From assembly GCA_024280395.1 (NCBI GenBank), contig JAJRQG010000012.1, forward strand, positions 1 through 49,035: DNA of 49,035 nucleotides, read 5' to 3'. Below, one piece after another: positions 16,408-24,782 of the stretch. The notes below the pieces were generated by a model. That model did not search any database and was not told where the DNA came from. It saw only the letters and a list, made by a program, of their open reading frames with translations. The stretch's first letter is position 1; every line of letters begins with the position of its first letter. The position numbers and the translations under genes were made by a program. This DNA is from Gammaproteobacteria bacterium. GTDB taxonomy: Bacteria > Pseudomonadota > Gammaproteobacteria > Xanthomonadales > Marinicellaceae.

Positions 16408-18515
16408 GCTTTATCAAGCATCACAATAGATCGATCTTGCAGTCCTTTGACCAAATCTTTCGGCATTTTATCAACCACCTTTAAACCCCTAGCATTTACA
16501 AACAAAAACATACCAGTTTTCGGGCTTGCCCATGATAATTGCGCTTTTACTGAATTTTTATAGCTCCGTTTAAACTCAAACCAAGTTCCTATAGAGATTT
16601 GATTGATGAAGTTTTTGTCTTTTTTATTCAAACCAATCAAAGTGTATTCTTTATGTTGTTCAGTTTGTTCAGTTTGTTCTTGGACCGTTTGAATATCTCT
16701 ATCAGTAACTTTAGAATAAATTCTGGTCATCGCTTCATCAGCCTGAGGTTGACCATCTGATGAATCAATTTCTGTAACCTTATCAAGTTGCTCAGGTGTG
16801 CTTCTAAGCTGGTGAGCCACAATTAAACATTGTTTAAATTCATCAACTTTATTCTCAAGACCTTCTCCATTATATGCTACCAACTTTAATCCTTCTGCAT
16901 ACTCCAAACACAACTTTTCTATCCTTTTTTTAATAATGACTTCGTATTGCTCTGACTGAATGGTTTCAATTAACTCGTCGATAAAGTTGATCTTAACCAG
17001 GTATTCGTCAGATGTATCTGAATGTCTTACCAAGAGTAAGACCAATAGATTTTTCCAAGCACCCAATAACATATTTTTAATCAAAGCAGGGAGTTCAACA
17101 TTATTAACTTTATGGGCCAATAATGCCTCAACAGTCTTCATTGCATTAACTATCCGATCCCTTCCTTTTAATTTGTTTTCTACCCTGCTCTGTTCTAATT
17201 TAAATTCATTTTTTTGCTTATCAATAAATACTTTGTATGTTGCTAACTGCTTGGCAAAAAAGACCTGATCCAATTTATCTCGTTCTACAATATTGGCTAT
17301 CACTTTATCTACCTTATTGATAAAAACATTGTCCTTATCTTTCTGTTTACTCCAACCAACAGATGCTTTGGTAATTAATACCAAAATCAATTGAGCAGGA
17401 TGTAGCTTATTTGTCAACAAAGTTTTATCAGTCAATGCAGCCTTTATATAAGGAATGTGTAACTTAGTTAGCAGCATTTTAATATCTGCAGGAATATTTC
17501 TATCACCTGATACCAACTGGAACATCATAGTAATAAGGTTAATTGCATCCTTATCAGGTTGACTAAGACCCTGATTTTTATTTTTAAATCGGGCCCGTTT
17601 AAATTGAATCAATAATGCATTCTTTATATCTATGGGTGAAATTTCAATTGGGTCTTTACCAGAGAGGTCTTTAATCATCTTTATTTGCAAATTAAGCAAT
17701 ACATCACAAATGGAATCGTAATTGATGAAGCTATTCTGATTCTTAGATTTAACTTTATTTTTATTTGGAATTGACTCTTTTAACTTAACCTTTTTTATGC
17801 CTTTTTTAAGTTTTTCAATCATCATCTGATTGTTAATGCCCGGCAAAATTCCATTGTCATGCAGATATTTATTGGTATCTTGGTAAACATCAACGAGCTT
17901 ATCTAAAACGCTACTTTCAAATAGTTGATACAAAACCAACTTAATTTCCAAATCTAAATGTAACAATCTTATGCTTTTAGCAAAAGCAGAAACCAAAACG
18001 TGGGGACAAATAGGAATGTGATGTGATTCTATTGGGCTTGCATTCAATACAGCAAATCTGGGCATAAAAGCAACCAAATCTTCTTTGTAAGTCTCATCAA
18101 ATTTTTCTATTAGAGCATTTTGTACTAATTTTTCTTCAATATCACTTTTGTCAACTGATGCAGTGATAGCTTTTATTTTTTTTACTTCTCCAGTTATTTT
18201 TGCCTCAAAGTAATTAAAATTCCTTTCTTCAAACAACTTAAATGTATTTTTCAAAGTACTTAAAAAAGAAGTCAGCACATTAAATTTATGAACTCTAATT
18301 GATTTCAACGACTCGAAATAGCTTTTTTGTTTGGTATGGTTGCCAGCTTTTTCAGCCATTTCGAACAAATGAGAATCTACTTGAGAAAAGTAGATGACCA
18401 TAATGTCTTTCATACTTTTCCCAAACACAGTTTGAATATGATTCAATAATTTATCTGAACCCTGGAATGGTTTTAAATTCGCTTCTACGTTTTTGTTGTT
18501 ATTTTTATCTGTCAT
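16404..18515 (-). CDS. DUF1631-family protein
   Basis: The 703-residue protein is mostly helical and has no signal or membrane segment. The segment around 45-75 (SQVDSHLFEMAEKAGNHTKQKSYFESLKSIRVHKF) matches the family hallmark of DUF1631, a gammaproteobacterial family of about 700-750 residues. A Lys-rich loop sits near 240-265. The C-terminal 90 residues (IGTWFEFKRSYKNSVKAQLSWASPKTGMFLFVNARG) look like a PilZ-type beta-barrel, which could bind cyclic di-GMP, although the canonical RxxxR motif is not obvious. The function of the family is not established. It is coupled to the MBL hydrolase and divergent from the two-component system. Confidence 0.85.
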   Translation of the reverse strand: MTDKNNNKNVEANLKPFQGSDKLLNHIQTVFGKSMKDIMVIYFSQVDSHLFEMAEKAGNHTKQKSYFESLKSIRVHKFNVLTSFLSTLKNTFKLFEERNFNYFEAKITGEVKKIKAITASVDKSDIEEKLVQNALIEKFDETYKEDLVAFMPRFAVLNASPIESHHIPICPHVLVSAFAKSIRLLHLDLEIKLVLYQLFESSVLDKLVDVYQDTNKYLHDNGILPGINNQMMIEKLKKGIKKVKLKESIPNKNKVKSKNQNSFINYDSICDVLLNLQIKMIKDLSGKDPIEISPIDIKNALLIQFKRARFKNKNQGLSQPDKDAINLITMMFQLVSGDRNIPADIKMLLTKLHIPYIKAALTDKTLLTNKLHPAQLILVLITKASVGWSKQKDKDNVFINKVDKVIANIVERDKLDQVFFAKQLATYKVFIDKQKNEFKLEQSRVENKLKGRDRIVNAMKTVEALLAHKVNNVELPALIKNMLLGAWKNLLVLLLVRHSDTSDEYLVKINFIDELIETIQSEQYEVIIKKRIEKLCLEYAEGLKLVAYNGEGLENKVDEFKQCLIVAHQLRSTPEQLDKVTEIDSSDGQPQADEAMTRIYSKVTDRDIQTVQEQTEQTEQHKEYTLIGLNKKDKNFINQISIGTWFEFKRSYKNSVKAQLSWASPKTGMFLFVNARGLKVVDKMPKDLVKGLQDRSIVMLDKA

Positions 18516-18661
18516 ATTGTCAATTTATGCGCTATCTATGTTCAAAACAAGCAATATAAAATGGTTGAATTGAAGACACACCAACCAAAATGTTATTATT
18601 TCGTGATAAATAAAGTTACACTTAATATACAATGAAAACATGATAATATCGGGAAATCAAC

Positions 18662-19372
18662 ATTAAAAGTAAAATATTAATTATTGAAGATGAATTTGAC
18701 ATAGCAAAGCTCGTTAAATTGCACTTATCTGAAATTTGTGACAAAGTTGAGATAGCAAGTGATGGCCTTAAAGGGTTACAAATGGCGCTCGATCGCCAAT
18801 GGAATGCTATTGTATTGGATCTTCGCCTCCCTGGCATGAGCGGCCTGGATATTTGTAAACAACTCCGAGCAAAAGGAAAATACACACCCATATTGATGCT
18901 CACTGCAAAATCAACCGAATTGGATCGAGTGCTTGGATTGGAAATTGGTGCAGATGATTACCTAACAAAACCCTTTAGTGTTTTAGAATTGGTTGCACGA
19001 GTTAAAGCGTTACTAAGGCGTTTTGATGCATCTTCTGGATACAGTTCAGGAAATAAAAACAACACTTTGACTTTTAAGAACCTGACAATCATAACCGATG
19101 AACGTCGAGTGATTTTCAAAGACAAAGAAATTGAGTTAACCGCCAAGGAATTTGATTTGTTGCATTTCTTCGCCTCAAACCCAGGTAAAGCCTATAAACG
19201 TTCACAGTTATTAGATCAAGTGTGGGGTTACGGACATGACGGCTATGAGCACACGGTGAATTCTCACATGAATCGACTAAGAAACAAAATAGAACCAGAC
19301 CCAGATAACATACAGTACATAAAAACCATCTGGGGCGTTGGGTACAAATTTATAGCGGAGCCTGTTGAATAA
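18662..19372 (+). CDS. OmpR/PhoB-family response regulator with a non-standard start
   Basis: The receiver domain begins KILIIEDEFDIAKL (acidic pair), has the phospho-acceptor Asp in VLDLRLPGMSG, the Thr in LMLTAKS and the Lys in YLTKPF. A winged-helix output domain follows from about residue 135 (ELTAKEFDLLHFFASNPGKAYKRSQLLDQVWG). In this frame the first stop upstream is at about 18645, and there is no ATG, GTG or TTG before the first receiver strand. The only sensible initiator is ATT at 18662, with GGGA eight bases upstream, giving 236 residues, the normal family size. A TTG at 18719 would delete the first strand and its acidic pocket. The kinase gene follows immediately. Confidence 0.88.
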   Translation: MKSKILIIEDEFDIAKLVKLHLSEICDKVEIASDGLKGLQMALDRQWNAIVLDLRLPGMSGLDICKQLRAKGKYTPILMLTAKSTELDRVLGLEIGADDYLTKPFSVLELVARVKALLRRFDASSGYSSGNKNNTLTFKNLTIITDERRVIFKDKEIELTAKEFDLLHFFASNPGKAYKRSQLLDQVWGYGHDGYEHTVNSHMNRLRNKIEPDPDNIQYIKTIWGVGYKFIAEPVE

Positions 19373-19373
19373 A

Positions 19374-20825
19374 ATGAAATCATTAAACCAAAAACTCTCT
19401 TTGTTGTTGTTAAGCCTGTTCATTATAGTTGGTATTCTTTTGGGAATGATAACCCGTTATTCAACCGTACAGTACAATTTAGAAATCACCCAAAGACTCA
19501 ATGGTTCTATTGCCATGTATGTTGCCAATGAAGAACCCTTAATTATCGATGGCCAATTCAATGAAAAGGCATTAAAAAGACTTGCTCAACAAGCCATGAT
19601 AATCAACCCCACAGTTGAAGTGTATTTACTCAATTCGAACGGCGAAGTTTTAAGTCATAACTTGCCACCTCAAAGCGTCCAATTGAACAAAGTTCCTCTT
19701 GGTCCAATTAACCAATTTCTAAAACAGAACTCTAAACGTCCTATTCTAAATAGCGATCCACGCAGCCCAGCAAACGATAAGACTTTTTCAGTGTCTAAAA
19801 TCATAAATAATGGTATTGAAGAAGGGTATGTTTATGTTATTCTTGGTGGTAAAAAATACGAAGAAATAACCAGCAATATCAGTAAGAATTATATCTTACA
19901 ACTCACATTTTATGCCATCTTGGCTGTCATCATCATGGCCTTTTTGATCGGTAGTTTAATGCTGACAAAATTAACCCGTCCCTTAAAAACACTAAGAGAC
20001 AAAGTAGTGCAATTTCAAAAAACATCCAAAGAAAGTGATAAAAACTACGATGGAGATGAGATTCAACAGCTAAACAGCGCTTTTACCGACATGTCCAATC
20101 GAATAGACAACCAATTGCTACAAATTAAAAATGCCGATCAAGCCAGAAGGGATTTAATCACCAATGTATCGCATGATTTACGTACGCCTTTATCTTCCAT
20201 GCAAGGATATTTGGATACCCTATTGATAAAACAAGAAAGCATGAGCAAGGAATCAACTCAAGAGTACATATCCATTGCTCGAAAACATTGTGGAAGATTG
20301 GGCATCATGATTAATGATTTATTTGAACTATCCAAATTAGATTCGAATATCATAAAACCCAATCTAGATAACTTTTCCATGGCAGAATTAATACAAGATG
20401 TAAGTATAGAGTTTTCACATCTTGCCGAGCAAAAAGGATTAGAGCTCAAGATGAAGCTACTTGAAGGCAATACCAATGTAAGGGCCGATATTGGCTTGAT
20501 GCAACGGGTGCTTGAAAACTTGATTAGCAATGCCATTAAACACACCAGTGAAAATGGTGAAATAATAATTAAGCTAGAAAATTCAAACGATGGATTTAAT
20601 ATTATTATCCAAGACACAGGTCGCGGTATCAGCGAACATGAGTTACCCAATATATTTAATCGCCTCTATCGTGCAGAGAATACTTCAAACGAATCATCCA
20701 ACTCTTCTGGGTTGGGGTTGGCAATCGTTAAAAAAATTCTGGATATTCATCATTCTACCATCAAAGTCACTAGTCAATTGAATCAGGGGACTCAGTTCTC
20801 TTTTTATCTGCCTTTTGCAAGATAA
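19374..20825 (+). CDS. Sensor histidine kinase, partner of the preceding regulator
   Basis: The product (483 residues from the ATG at 19374; a TTG at 19365 adds three) has a membrane segment at about 6-28, a periplasmic sensor region of about 140 residues and a second membrane segment near 172-195. HAMP, then HisKA with NVSHDLRTPLSSMQGY (phospho-acceptor His), and an HATPase domain follow, with NLISNAIKHT (N box), DTGRGISEHELPNIF (G1) and SGLGLAIV (G2). GGAG at 19357-19360 is four bases from the TTG and thirteen from the ATG, so the start is undecided. The signal sensed is not evident. It forms a two-gene operon with the regulator. Confidence 0.93.
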   Translation: MKSLNQKLSLLLLSLFIIVGILLGMITRYSTVQYNLEITQRLNGSIAMYVANEEPLIIDGQFNEKALKRLAQQAMIINPTVEVYLLNSNGEVLSHNLPPQSVQLNKVPLGPINQFLKQNSKRPILNSDPRSPANDKTFSVSKIINNGIEEGYVYVILGGKKYEEITSNISKNYILQLTFYAILAVIIMAFLIGSLMLTKLTRPLKTLRDKVVQFQKTSKESDKNYDGDEIQQLNSAFTDMSNRIDNQLLQIKNADQARRDLITNVSHDLRTPLSSMQGYLDTLLIKQESMSKESTQEYISIARKHCGRLGIMINDLFELSKLDSNIIKPNLDNFSMAELIQDVSIEFSHLAEQKGLELKMKLLEGNTNVRADIGLMQRVLENLISNAIKHTSENGEIIIKLENSNDGFNIIIQDTGRGISEHELPNIFNRLYRAENTSNESSNSSGLGLAIVKKILDIHHSTIKVTSQLNQGTQFSFYLPFAR

Positions 20826-20928
20826 AAAGATACAGTGGTTTTCTTTGTTAGAAAATCGTGACTTTTTCGGGATATTGGCGTGATTTTTATTATTTAAAAT
20901 AGCCTCACATTAAAAAATGAGGTACACC

Positions 20929-22788
20929 ATGAAAATCTTTAAGAATATAATATTGGCAGCTGCAATAGCTTCCGCTTCGGCATTACATGCCACAGAAATA
21001 AAAGTAAAAGTAGAAGTATTAACCTCAACTGGAGGCGTTTTTTTAACACCTTTATGGGTTGGTTTCCACGATGGAAGTTTTGACAGTTATGATCTAGGAT
21101 CACCAGCTTCTGCAGGAATTGAAAGGATTGCAGAAGATGGAGATGCCAGCGAATTAAGTGCCTTATTCCAATCAACCACAAGCAACTCACAAGATGCAGT
21201 GATATTAAATCCTGAAGGTTTTTCTGGAGCACCTGTGTTTGAACCAGGAAGCTCATCAACCATGGTTTTTGATTTAGATGAAAACAACCAAAAATATTTG
21301 AGCTATGCCAATATGGTTATTCCTTCTAATGATGCATTTGTTGGCAACGATGATCCGATGGCTCATCAATTATTCGATGAAGATGGAAAATTTGTTGGCC
21401 CTTTTACTTTCACGGTTTATGGCTCTCAAGTTAGAGATGCTGGAACAGAAGAAAATACAGAATCTGATGCTGCCTTTTTGAATCAATCTGCTGGAAACAC
21501 TGGGAACATGACATCTGACAACATCTCATCCCATCTTGGCTTCAATGGATCCATGGGCAATCCTGATGCTACTCCTATGAATATCTTAGGTGGCACAGTT
21601 GCTTCAGGCGACATGATTGATTCAACAATGGGAGATTTTACCACTTCAAATTATGCCATCATGCGCATAACGGTTTCTCAAAACAGCACACCTATCCGCG
21701 TGTCCATTAAAAATAGCGCCATGACTGATGGAACATTTTTAACTCCTTTTTGGGTGGCTTTTCATGATGGCCAATTTGACACCTATGATGTTGGCACACA
21801 AGCTAGCGCAGGAGTAGAGCAGATTGCTGAAGATGGCAACAGCACTACATTGTCAACCGAGTTCGCTGAATTCGGCAATGGTTTTGATACAGTAATCACC
21901 AACCCTGAAGGATTCGCAGGCGCTCCTTTGTTCGACCCAGGCTTGTCTACCATGCAAGTATTTGACCTTGATCCAACAGTTAACAAATACTTCTCATATG
22001 CTTCTATGGTATTGCCCTCAAATGATGCATTTATAGCCAATGGTGATCCAAAACGTCACCAAATTTTTGATGACGAAGGCAACTTTACAGGTGCTCAATC
22101 ATTCAAAATTTATGGTTCTCAAGTCAAAGATGCTGGAACCGAAGAGAACAACGAATCAGATGCTGCATTCTTCAATCAGTCTGCAGGCAATACCGGCGTA
22201 ACAACAGCTGACAACATTTCCACTCATGTTGGATACAATGGCTCGGTAGGCAATCCAAATGGTTCACCGCAAAATTTCTTAGGAGGCACCAACCCTGCTG
22301 GTTTACTATTTGATGAAACGGCTGCAGATTTCAGTATTGAAGGGTCTCAAATCGCGGAGATCGCCATTTCAAGACTAATTGATGGTTCATTTAGTGGCAC
22401 TTGGTATGACCCTAACCGTTCTGGTGAAGGCTTGGTAATAGAAGTGACCAATGATGCCAATTCAACTGAAGCCAGAGCTGTTGTATCATGGTACACCTAT
22501 AGCGCTGACAATACCGCTACTCAAAGCTGGGTGATTGGAAATGGTCCAGTTGTTGGCGATACAATCTTAGCGGACATGACCATAACAAATGGTACAAGTT
22601 TTGGTACGGACTTCAATACTGATGATGTTATTAGAACACCTTGGGGGCAAGTGAGTATAAAATTCACTGACTGCAACAGTGCGGTACTAACATTTGATTC
22701 ACTTGATAGCAATTTTGGTAACGGAAGCTATCAGTTACAAAGACTAACCACGGGACCTGTTGACTATAAAGGTGCTTGTCAGTTATAG
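20929..22788 (+). CDS. Exported protein with two Spondin_N domains and a C-terminal beta domain
   Basis: The start at 20929 is chosen because GAGGT lies six bases before it, inside an alternative ATG at 20917. The product has 619 residues and a signal peptide (cut after ALHA). Two very similar Spondin_N-like domains follow (about 22-245 and 250-465). Each has TPLWVGFHDG or TPFWVAFHDG, AGIE/AGVE-xIAEDG, a PSNDAF strand and GSQV-DAGTEENxESDAAF. The last 140 residues begin GTWYDPNRSGEGLVIEV, a beta domain recurring in exported proteins of this lineage, and end in a Cys-containing ACQL. Bacterial Spondin_N proteins are secreted and may bind metal or surface ligands; the role is unknown. Confidence 0.85.
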   Translation: MKIFKNIILAAAIASASALHATEIKVKVEVLTSTGGVFLTPLWVGFHDGSFDSYDLGSPASAGIERIAEDGDASELSALFQSTTSNSQDAVILNPEGFSGAPVFEPGSSSTMVFDLDENNQKYLSYANMVIPSNDAFVGNDDPMAHQLFDEDGKFVGPFTFTVYGSQVRDAGTEENTESDAAFLNQSAGNTGNMTSDNISSHLGFNGSMGNPDATPMNILGGTVASGDMIDSTMGDFTTSNYAIMRITVSQNSTPIRVSIKNSAMTDGTFLTPFWVAFHDGQFDTYDVGTQASAGVEQIAEDGNSTTLSTEFAEFGNGFDTVITNPEGFAGAPLFDPGLSTMQVFDLDPTVNKYFSYASMVLPSNDAFIANGDPKRHQIFDDEGNFTGAQSFKIYGSQVKDAGTEENNESDAAFFNQSAGNTGVTTADNISTHVGYNGSVGNPNGSPQNFLGGTNPAGLLFDETAADFSIEGSQIAEIAISRLIDGSFSGTWYDPNRSGEGLVIEVTNDANSTEARAVVSWYTYSADNTATQSWVIGNGPVVGDTILADMTITNGTSFGTDFNTDDVIRTPWGQVSIKFTDCNSAVLTFDSLDSNFGNGSYQLQRLTTGPVDYKGACQL

Positions 22789-22813
22789 TTTGACAAAACC
22801 CTTCAACAAGATT

Positions 22814-22842
22814 AAAGCCATCAAAGATACTTTGATGGCTTT
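22814..22842. terminator. Terminator between convergent genes
   Basis: AAAGCCATCAAA (22814-22825) pairs with TTTGATGGCTTT (22831-22842) around a five-base loop. It sits between the convergent Spondin_N gene and the small exported protein gene, and its A/T ends allow use from both sides. Confidence 0.75.
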
Positions 22843-22910
22843 ATTGGCATAGAGGCAGCTAAAATACTTTTTAAGTCTGCCAATAACAATACCAGTAGAG
22901 TAATAGCTAT

Positions 22911-23171
22911 TTATTCTACTGCCATACTCATAATGGTTTCAATATCTTGTATTTGAAACCAGTATTTACTGCCATCACTTTTTTTTATTTGCACCCAACA
23001 ATCCTCAATATCGGTGATTTCATAGACATACATTTTTGATTCAGATCTAAACTTAATCCAGTATTTTTCATCATCATCTATGCCAGGGGGCATTTCACAC
23101 AATGGTTCTGCCACTGCATTGAAAGAAAAAGCACCCAATACAAAACTTAAAATAAGCCTAATTTTTTTCAT
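22911..23171 (-). CDS. Small exported protein of unknown function
   Basis: The 86-residue product has a signal peptide (1-21, cut after FNAVA) and a mature part of about 65 residues rich in aromatic and acidic residues (KYWIKFRSESKMYVYEI, CWVQIKKSDGSKYWFQIQ). Two cysteines could form a disulfide. The alternating pattern predicts an all-beta fold with SH3-like spacing. AGGAG lies seven bases before the ATG. I know no family for it. It follows the broken LRR gene on the same strand, about 100 bp away, and may share its transcript. Confidence 0.7.
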   Translation of the reverse strand: MKKIRLILSFVLGAFSFNAVAEPLCEMPPGIDDDEKYWIKFRSESKMYVYEITDIEDCWVQIKKSDGSKYWFQIQDIETIMSMAVE

Positions 23172-23272
23172 GATATTCTCCTAGAATTTTATTTTTTCAT
23201 CATTTGTAAAATATCCGCATGATGATTACGGCTGTAGATAGTTTTCATCCAAAGGTCTTATATATTGAAATT

Positions 23273-24538
23273 TCACCACAATACAACATCAGATAAACAC
23301 TGTTCTTGTTCCTGCACCTCATACCACAAACCATCACTCCAAACTTGCACACCATCAAGGTAATCAAGCAACCGGCTTTGCATGATTTCAAATACGCCAT
23401 CCAGTTGACGCAGGTATATTTTGACATTGACTTTCTTATTGCTATCAACACCTTTGGCAATCAGTTTGGGGGGTTCATCTTCGGGCAACAATTCCACATC
23501 TGAAAAATCAATAGCAAATTGTGCTTCGGTAGTTTTAAATACCACCACCGATGATTCAAAACCGTTACTGAAAATATCGCACATCATTCCTCCATCTGTG
23601 ATTGTCCAGTTGTAGTTGGCAATAATACTGGCTCTGGCAGCTTGTGCTATTGTACTGCAGTATTGACTGTTACCAGCGTCAAAAGACACATTACTTTTAA
23701 GGTTTTGATCAGCAAAACCGATTAACATCTGATCATAACTAGACGTTGGTAGAGTTATTCCAGCAAACATGCCATCCATGAAGGTTACATTTGAAATATC
23801 CCAGCTACTGGTATCGGGATTGGTTGATGTGGCGCCACTAAACATTTCACGCATGTCAGTTACAGAGGATGTGTTTCAGTTGCTGGTATCTGGGTTTGCC
23901 GATGTAGCAGCTTTAAACATTCTCCACATACTTTTTACTGATGATGTATCCCAATTGCTGGTATCTGGATTGGCCAATATAGCAACATAAAACATATAAC
24001 TCATACTTACAACCGACGATGTATCCCAATTACTGGTATCTGGATTGGCGGATGTAGCCCTATAAAACATATAGTTCATATCTCTTACATTTGAAAAATC
24101 AGGGGTATCGGTAGCTGTTATGTTCAAGTTTTCTGCCAAGAAAAATGCACGATTCATAACTCGCCACCTCAGAGTTCCCCATTGCTCTACAGTCAATATT
24201 TTTTTAGCAACTGAGCTAATACCAAGATTGGAATAAAAACCAGGAAAACCATCCCCTGTACCAGTATTGTCTTTTATTCTTATGGTATATACCCCAGGAA
24301 CAGGATAATTGCAGGTAAAGTCATCTGTTCTAGCAGTTGCTTCATCGATTCCATCATTATCGCAATCAACATTGTAATTATAACTCGCACCTGCAGTTAC
24401 AGGTTGCTTATAGATTGTAAATTGACGAACTGTTCCAGCTCCCGGATTGTCTGTTTTTACAGTAATTACAAAATCATCAGTAGGGGCTGCATGGATGATA
24501 GATGTGACACATAATAAAACAACAATAATACTTTTCAT
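23273..24538 (-). pseudogene. BspA/DUF285-like repeat surface protein interrupted by an in-frame TGA
   Basis: The frame runs 422 codons from ATG 24538 but is broken by TGA at 23876-23878, which leaves 220 residues upstream. A signal peptide (MKSIIVVLLCVTSIIHA) and a beta domain are followed by repeats of the type MSYMF-x5-NPDTSNWDTSSV, as in BspA-like leucine-rich surface proteins. At the break one repeat reads NPDTSN-stop-NTSSV, where its sister repeats have Trp (TGG). The frame continues unchanged (MREMFSGATSTNPDTSSWDISNV). Further on, DIFSNGFE, elsewhere a C-terminal tail, is followed by SS and about 100 more residues, so the usual stop is also missing. It may be a recent nonsense mutation, a sequencing error, or a readthrough product. 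Confidence 0.75.
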
Positions 24539-24620
24539 GGTTTGCTCCTAAAATACTTCAATCAGCACCACTCTGCCAATAACAGATTTATCTTGTATTG
24601 TATGTTTTTAAATATTTGAT

Positions 24621-24660
24621 TTCTGAGAAAGTTATGAGCAAAGTATGAGGAATTTATGAG
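24621..24660 (-). promoter_or_regulatory. Four direct heptamer repeats with an 11-bp period, probable operator
   Basis: On the minus strand, heptamers CTCATAA (24660-24654), CTCATAC (24649-24643), CTCATAA (24638-24632) and CTCAGAA (24627-24621) are each separated by exactly four bases. An 11-bp direct-repeat period is the arrangement used by OmpR/PhoB-type winged-helix regulators. It lies about 83 bp upstream of the LRR-like gene and between it and the divergent CadC-like regulator. Confidence 0.7.
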
Positions 24661-24782
24661 ATTCATCTGATTTTTTTCATTAACATTCAAATACAGACAT
24701 GTTTCTGATAACTATTCGATGGTATTTTAACCACCAATAAGGTAACATTTCATTTCTAAGAACCTACATAAAAAAATCACTT

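Noticed and set aside
24639-24782. A leader peptide before the CadC-like regulator
   Set aside because: Only short frames without ribosome sites are present; the region is better explained by the direct repeats.
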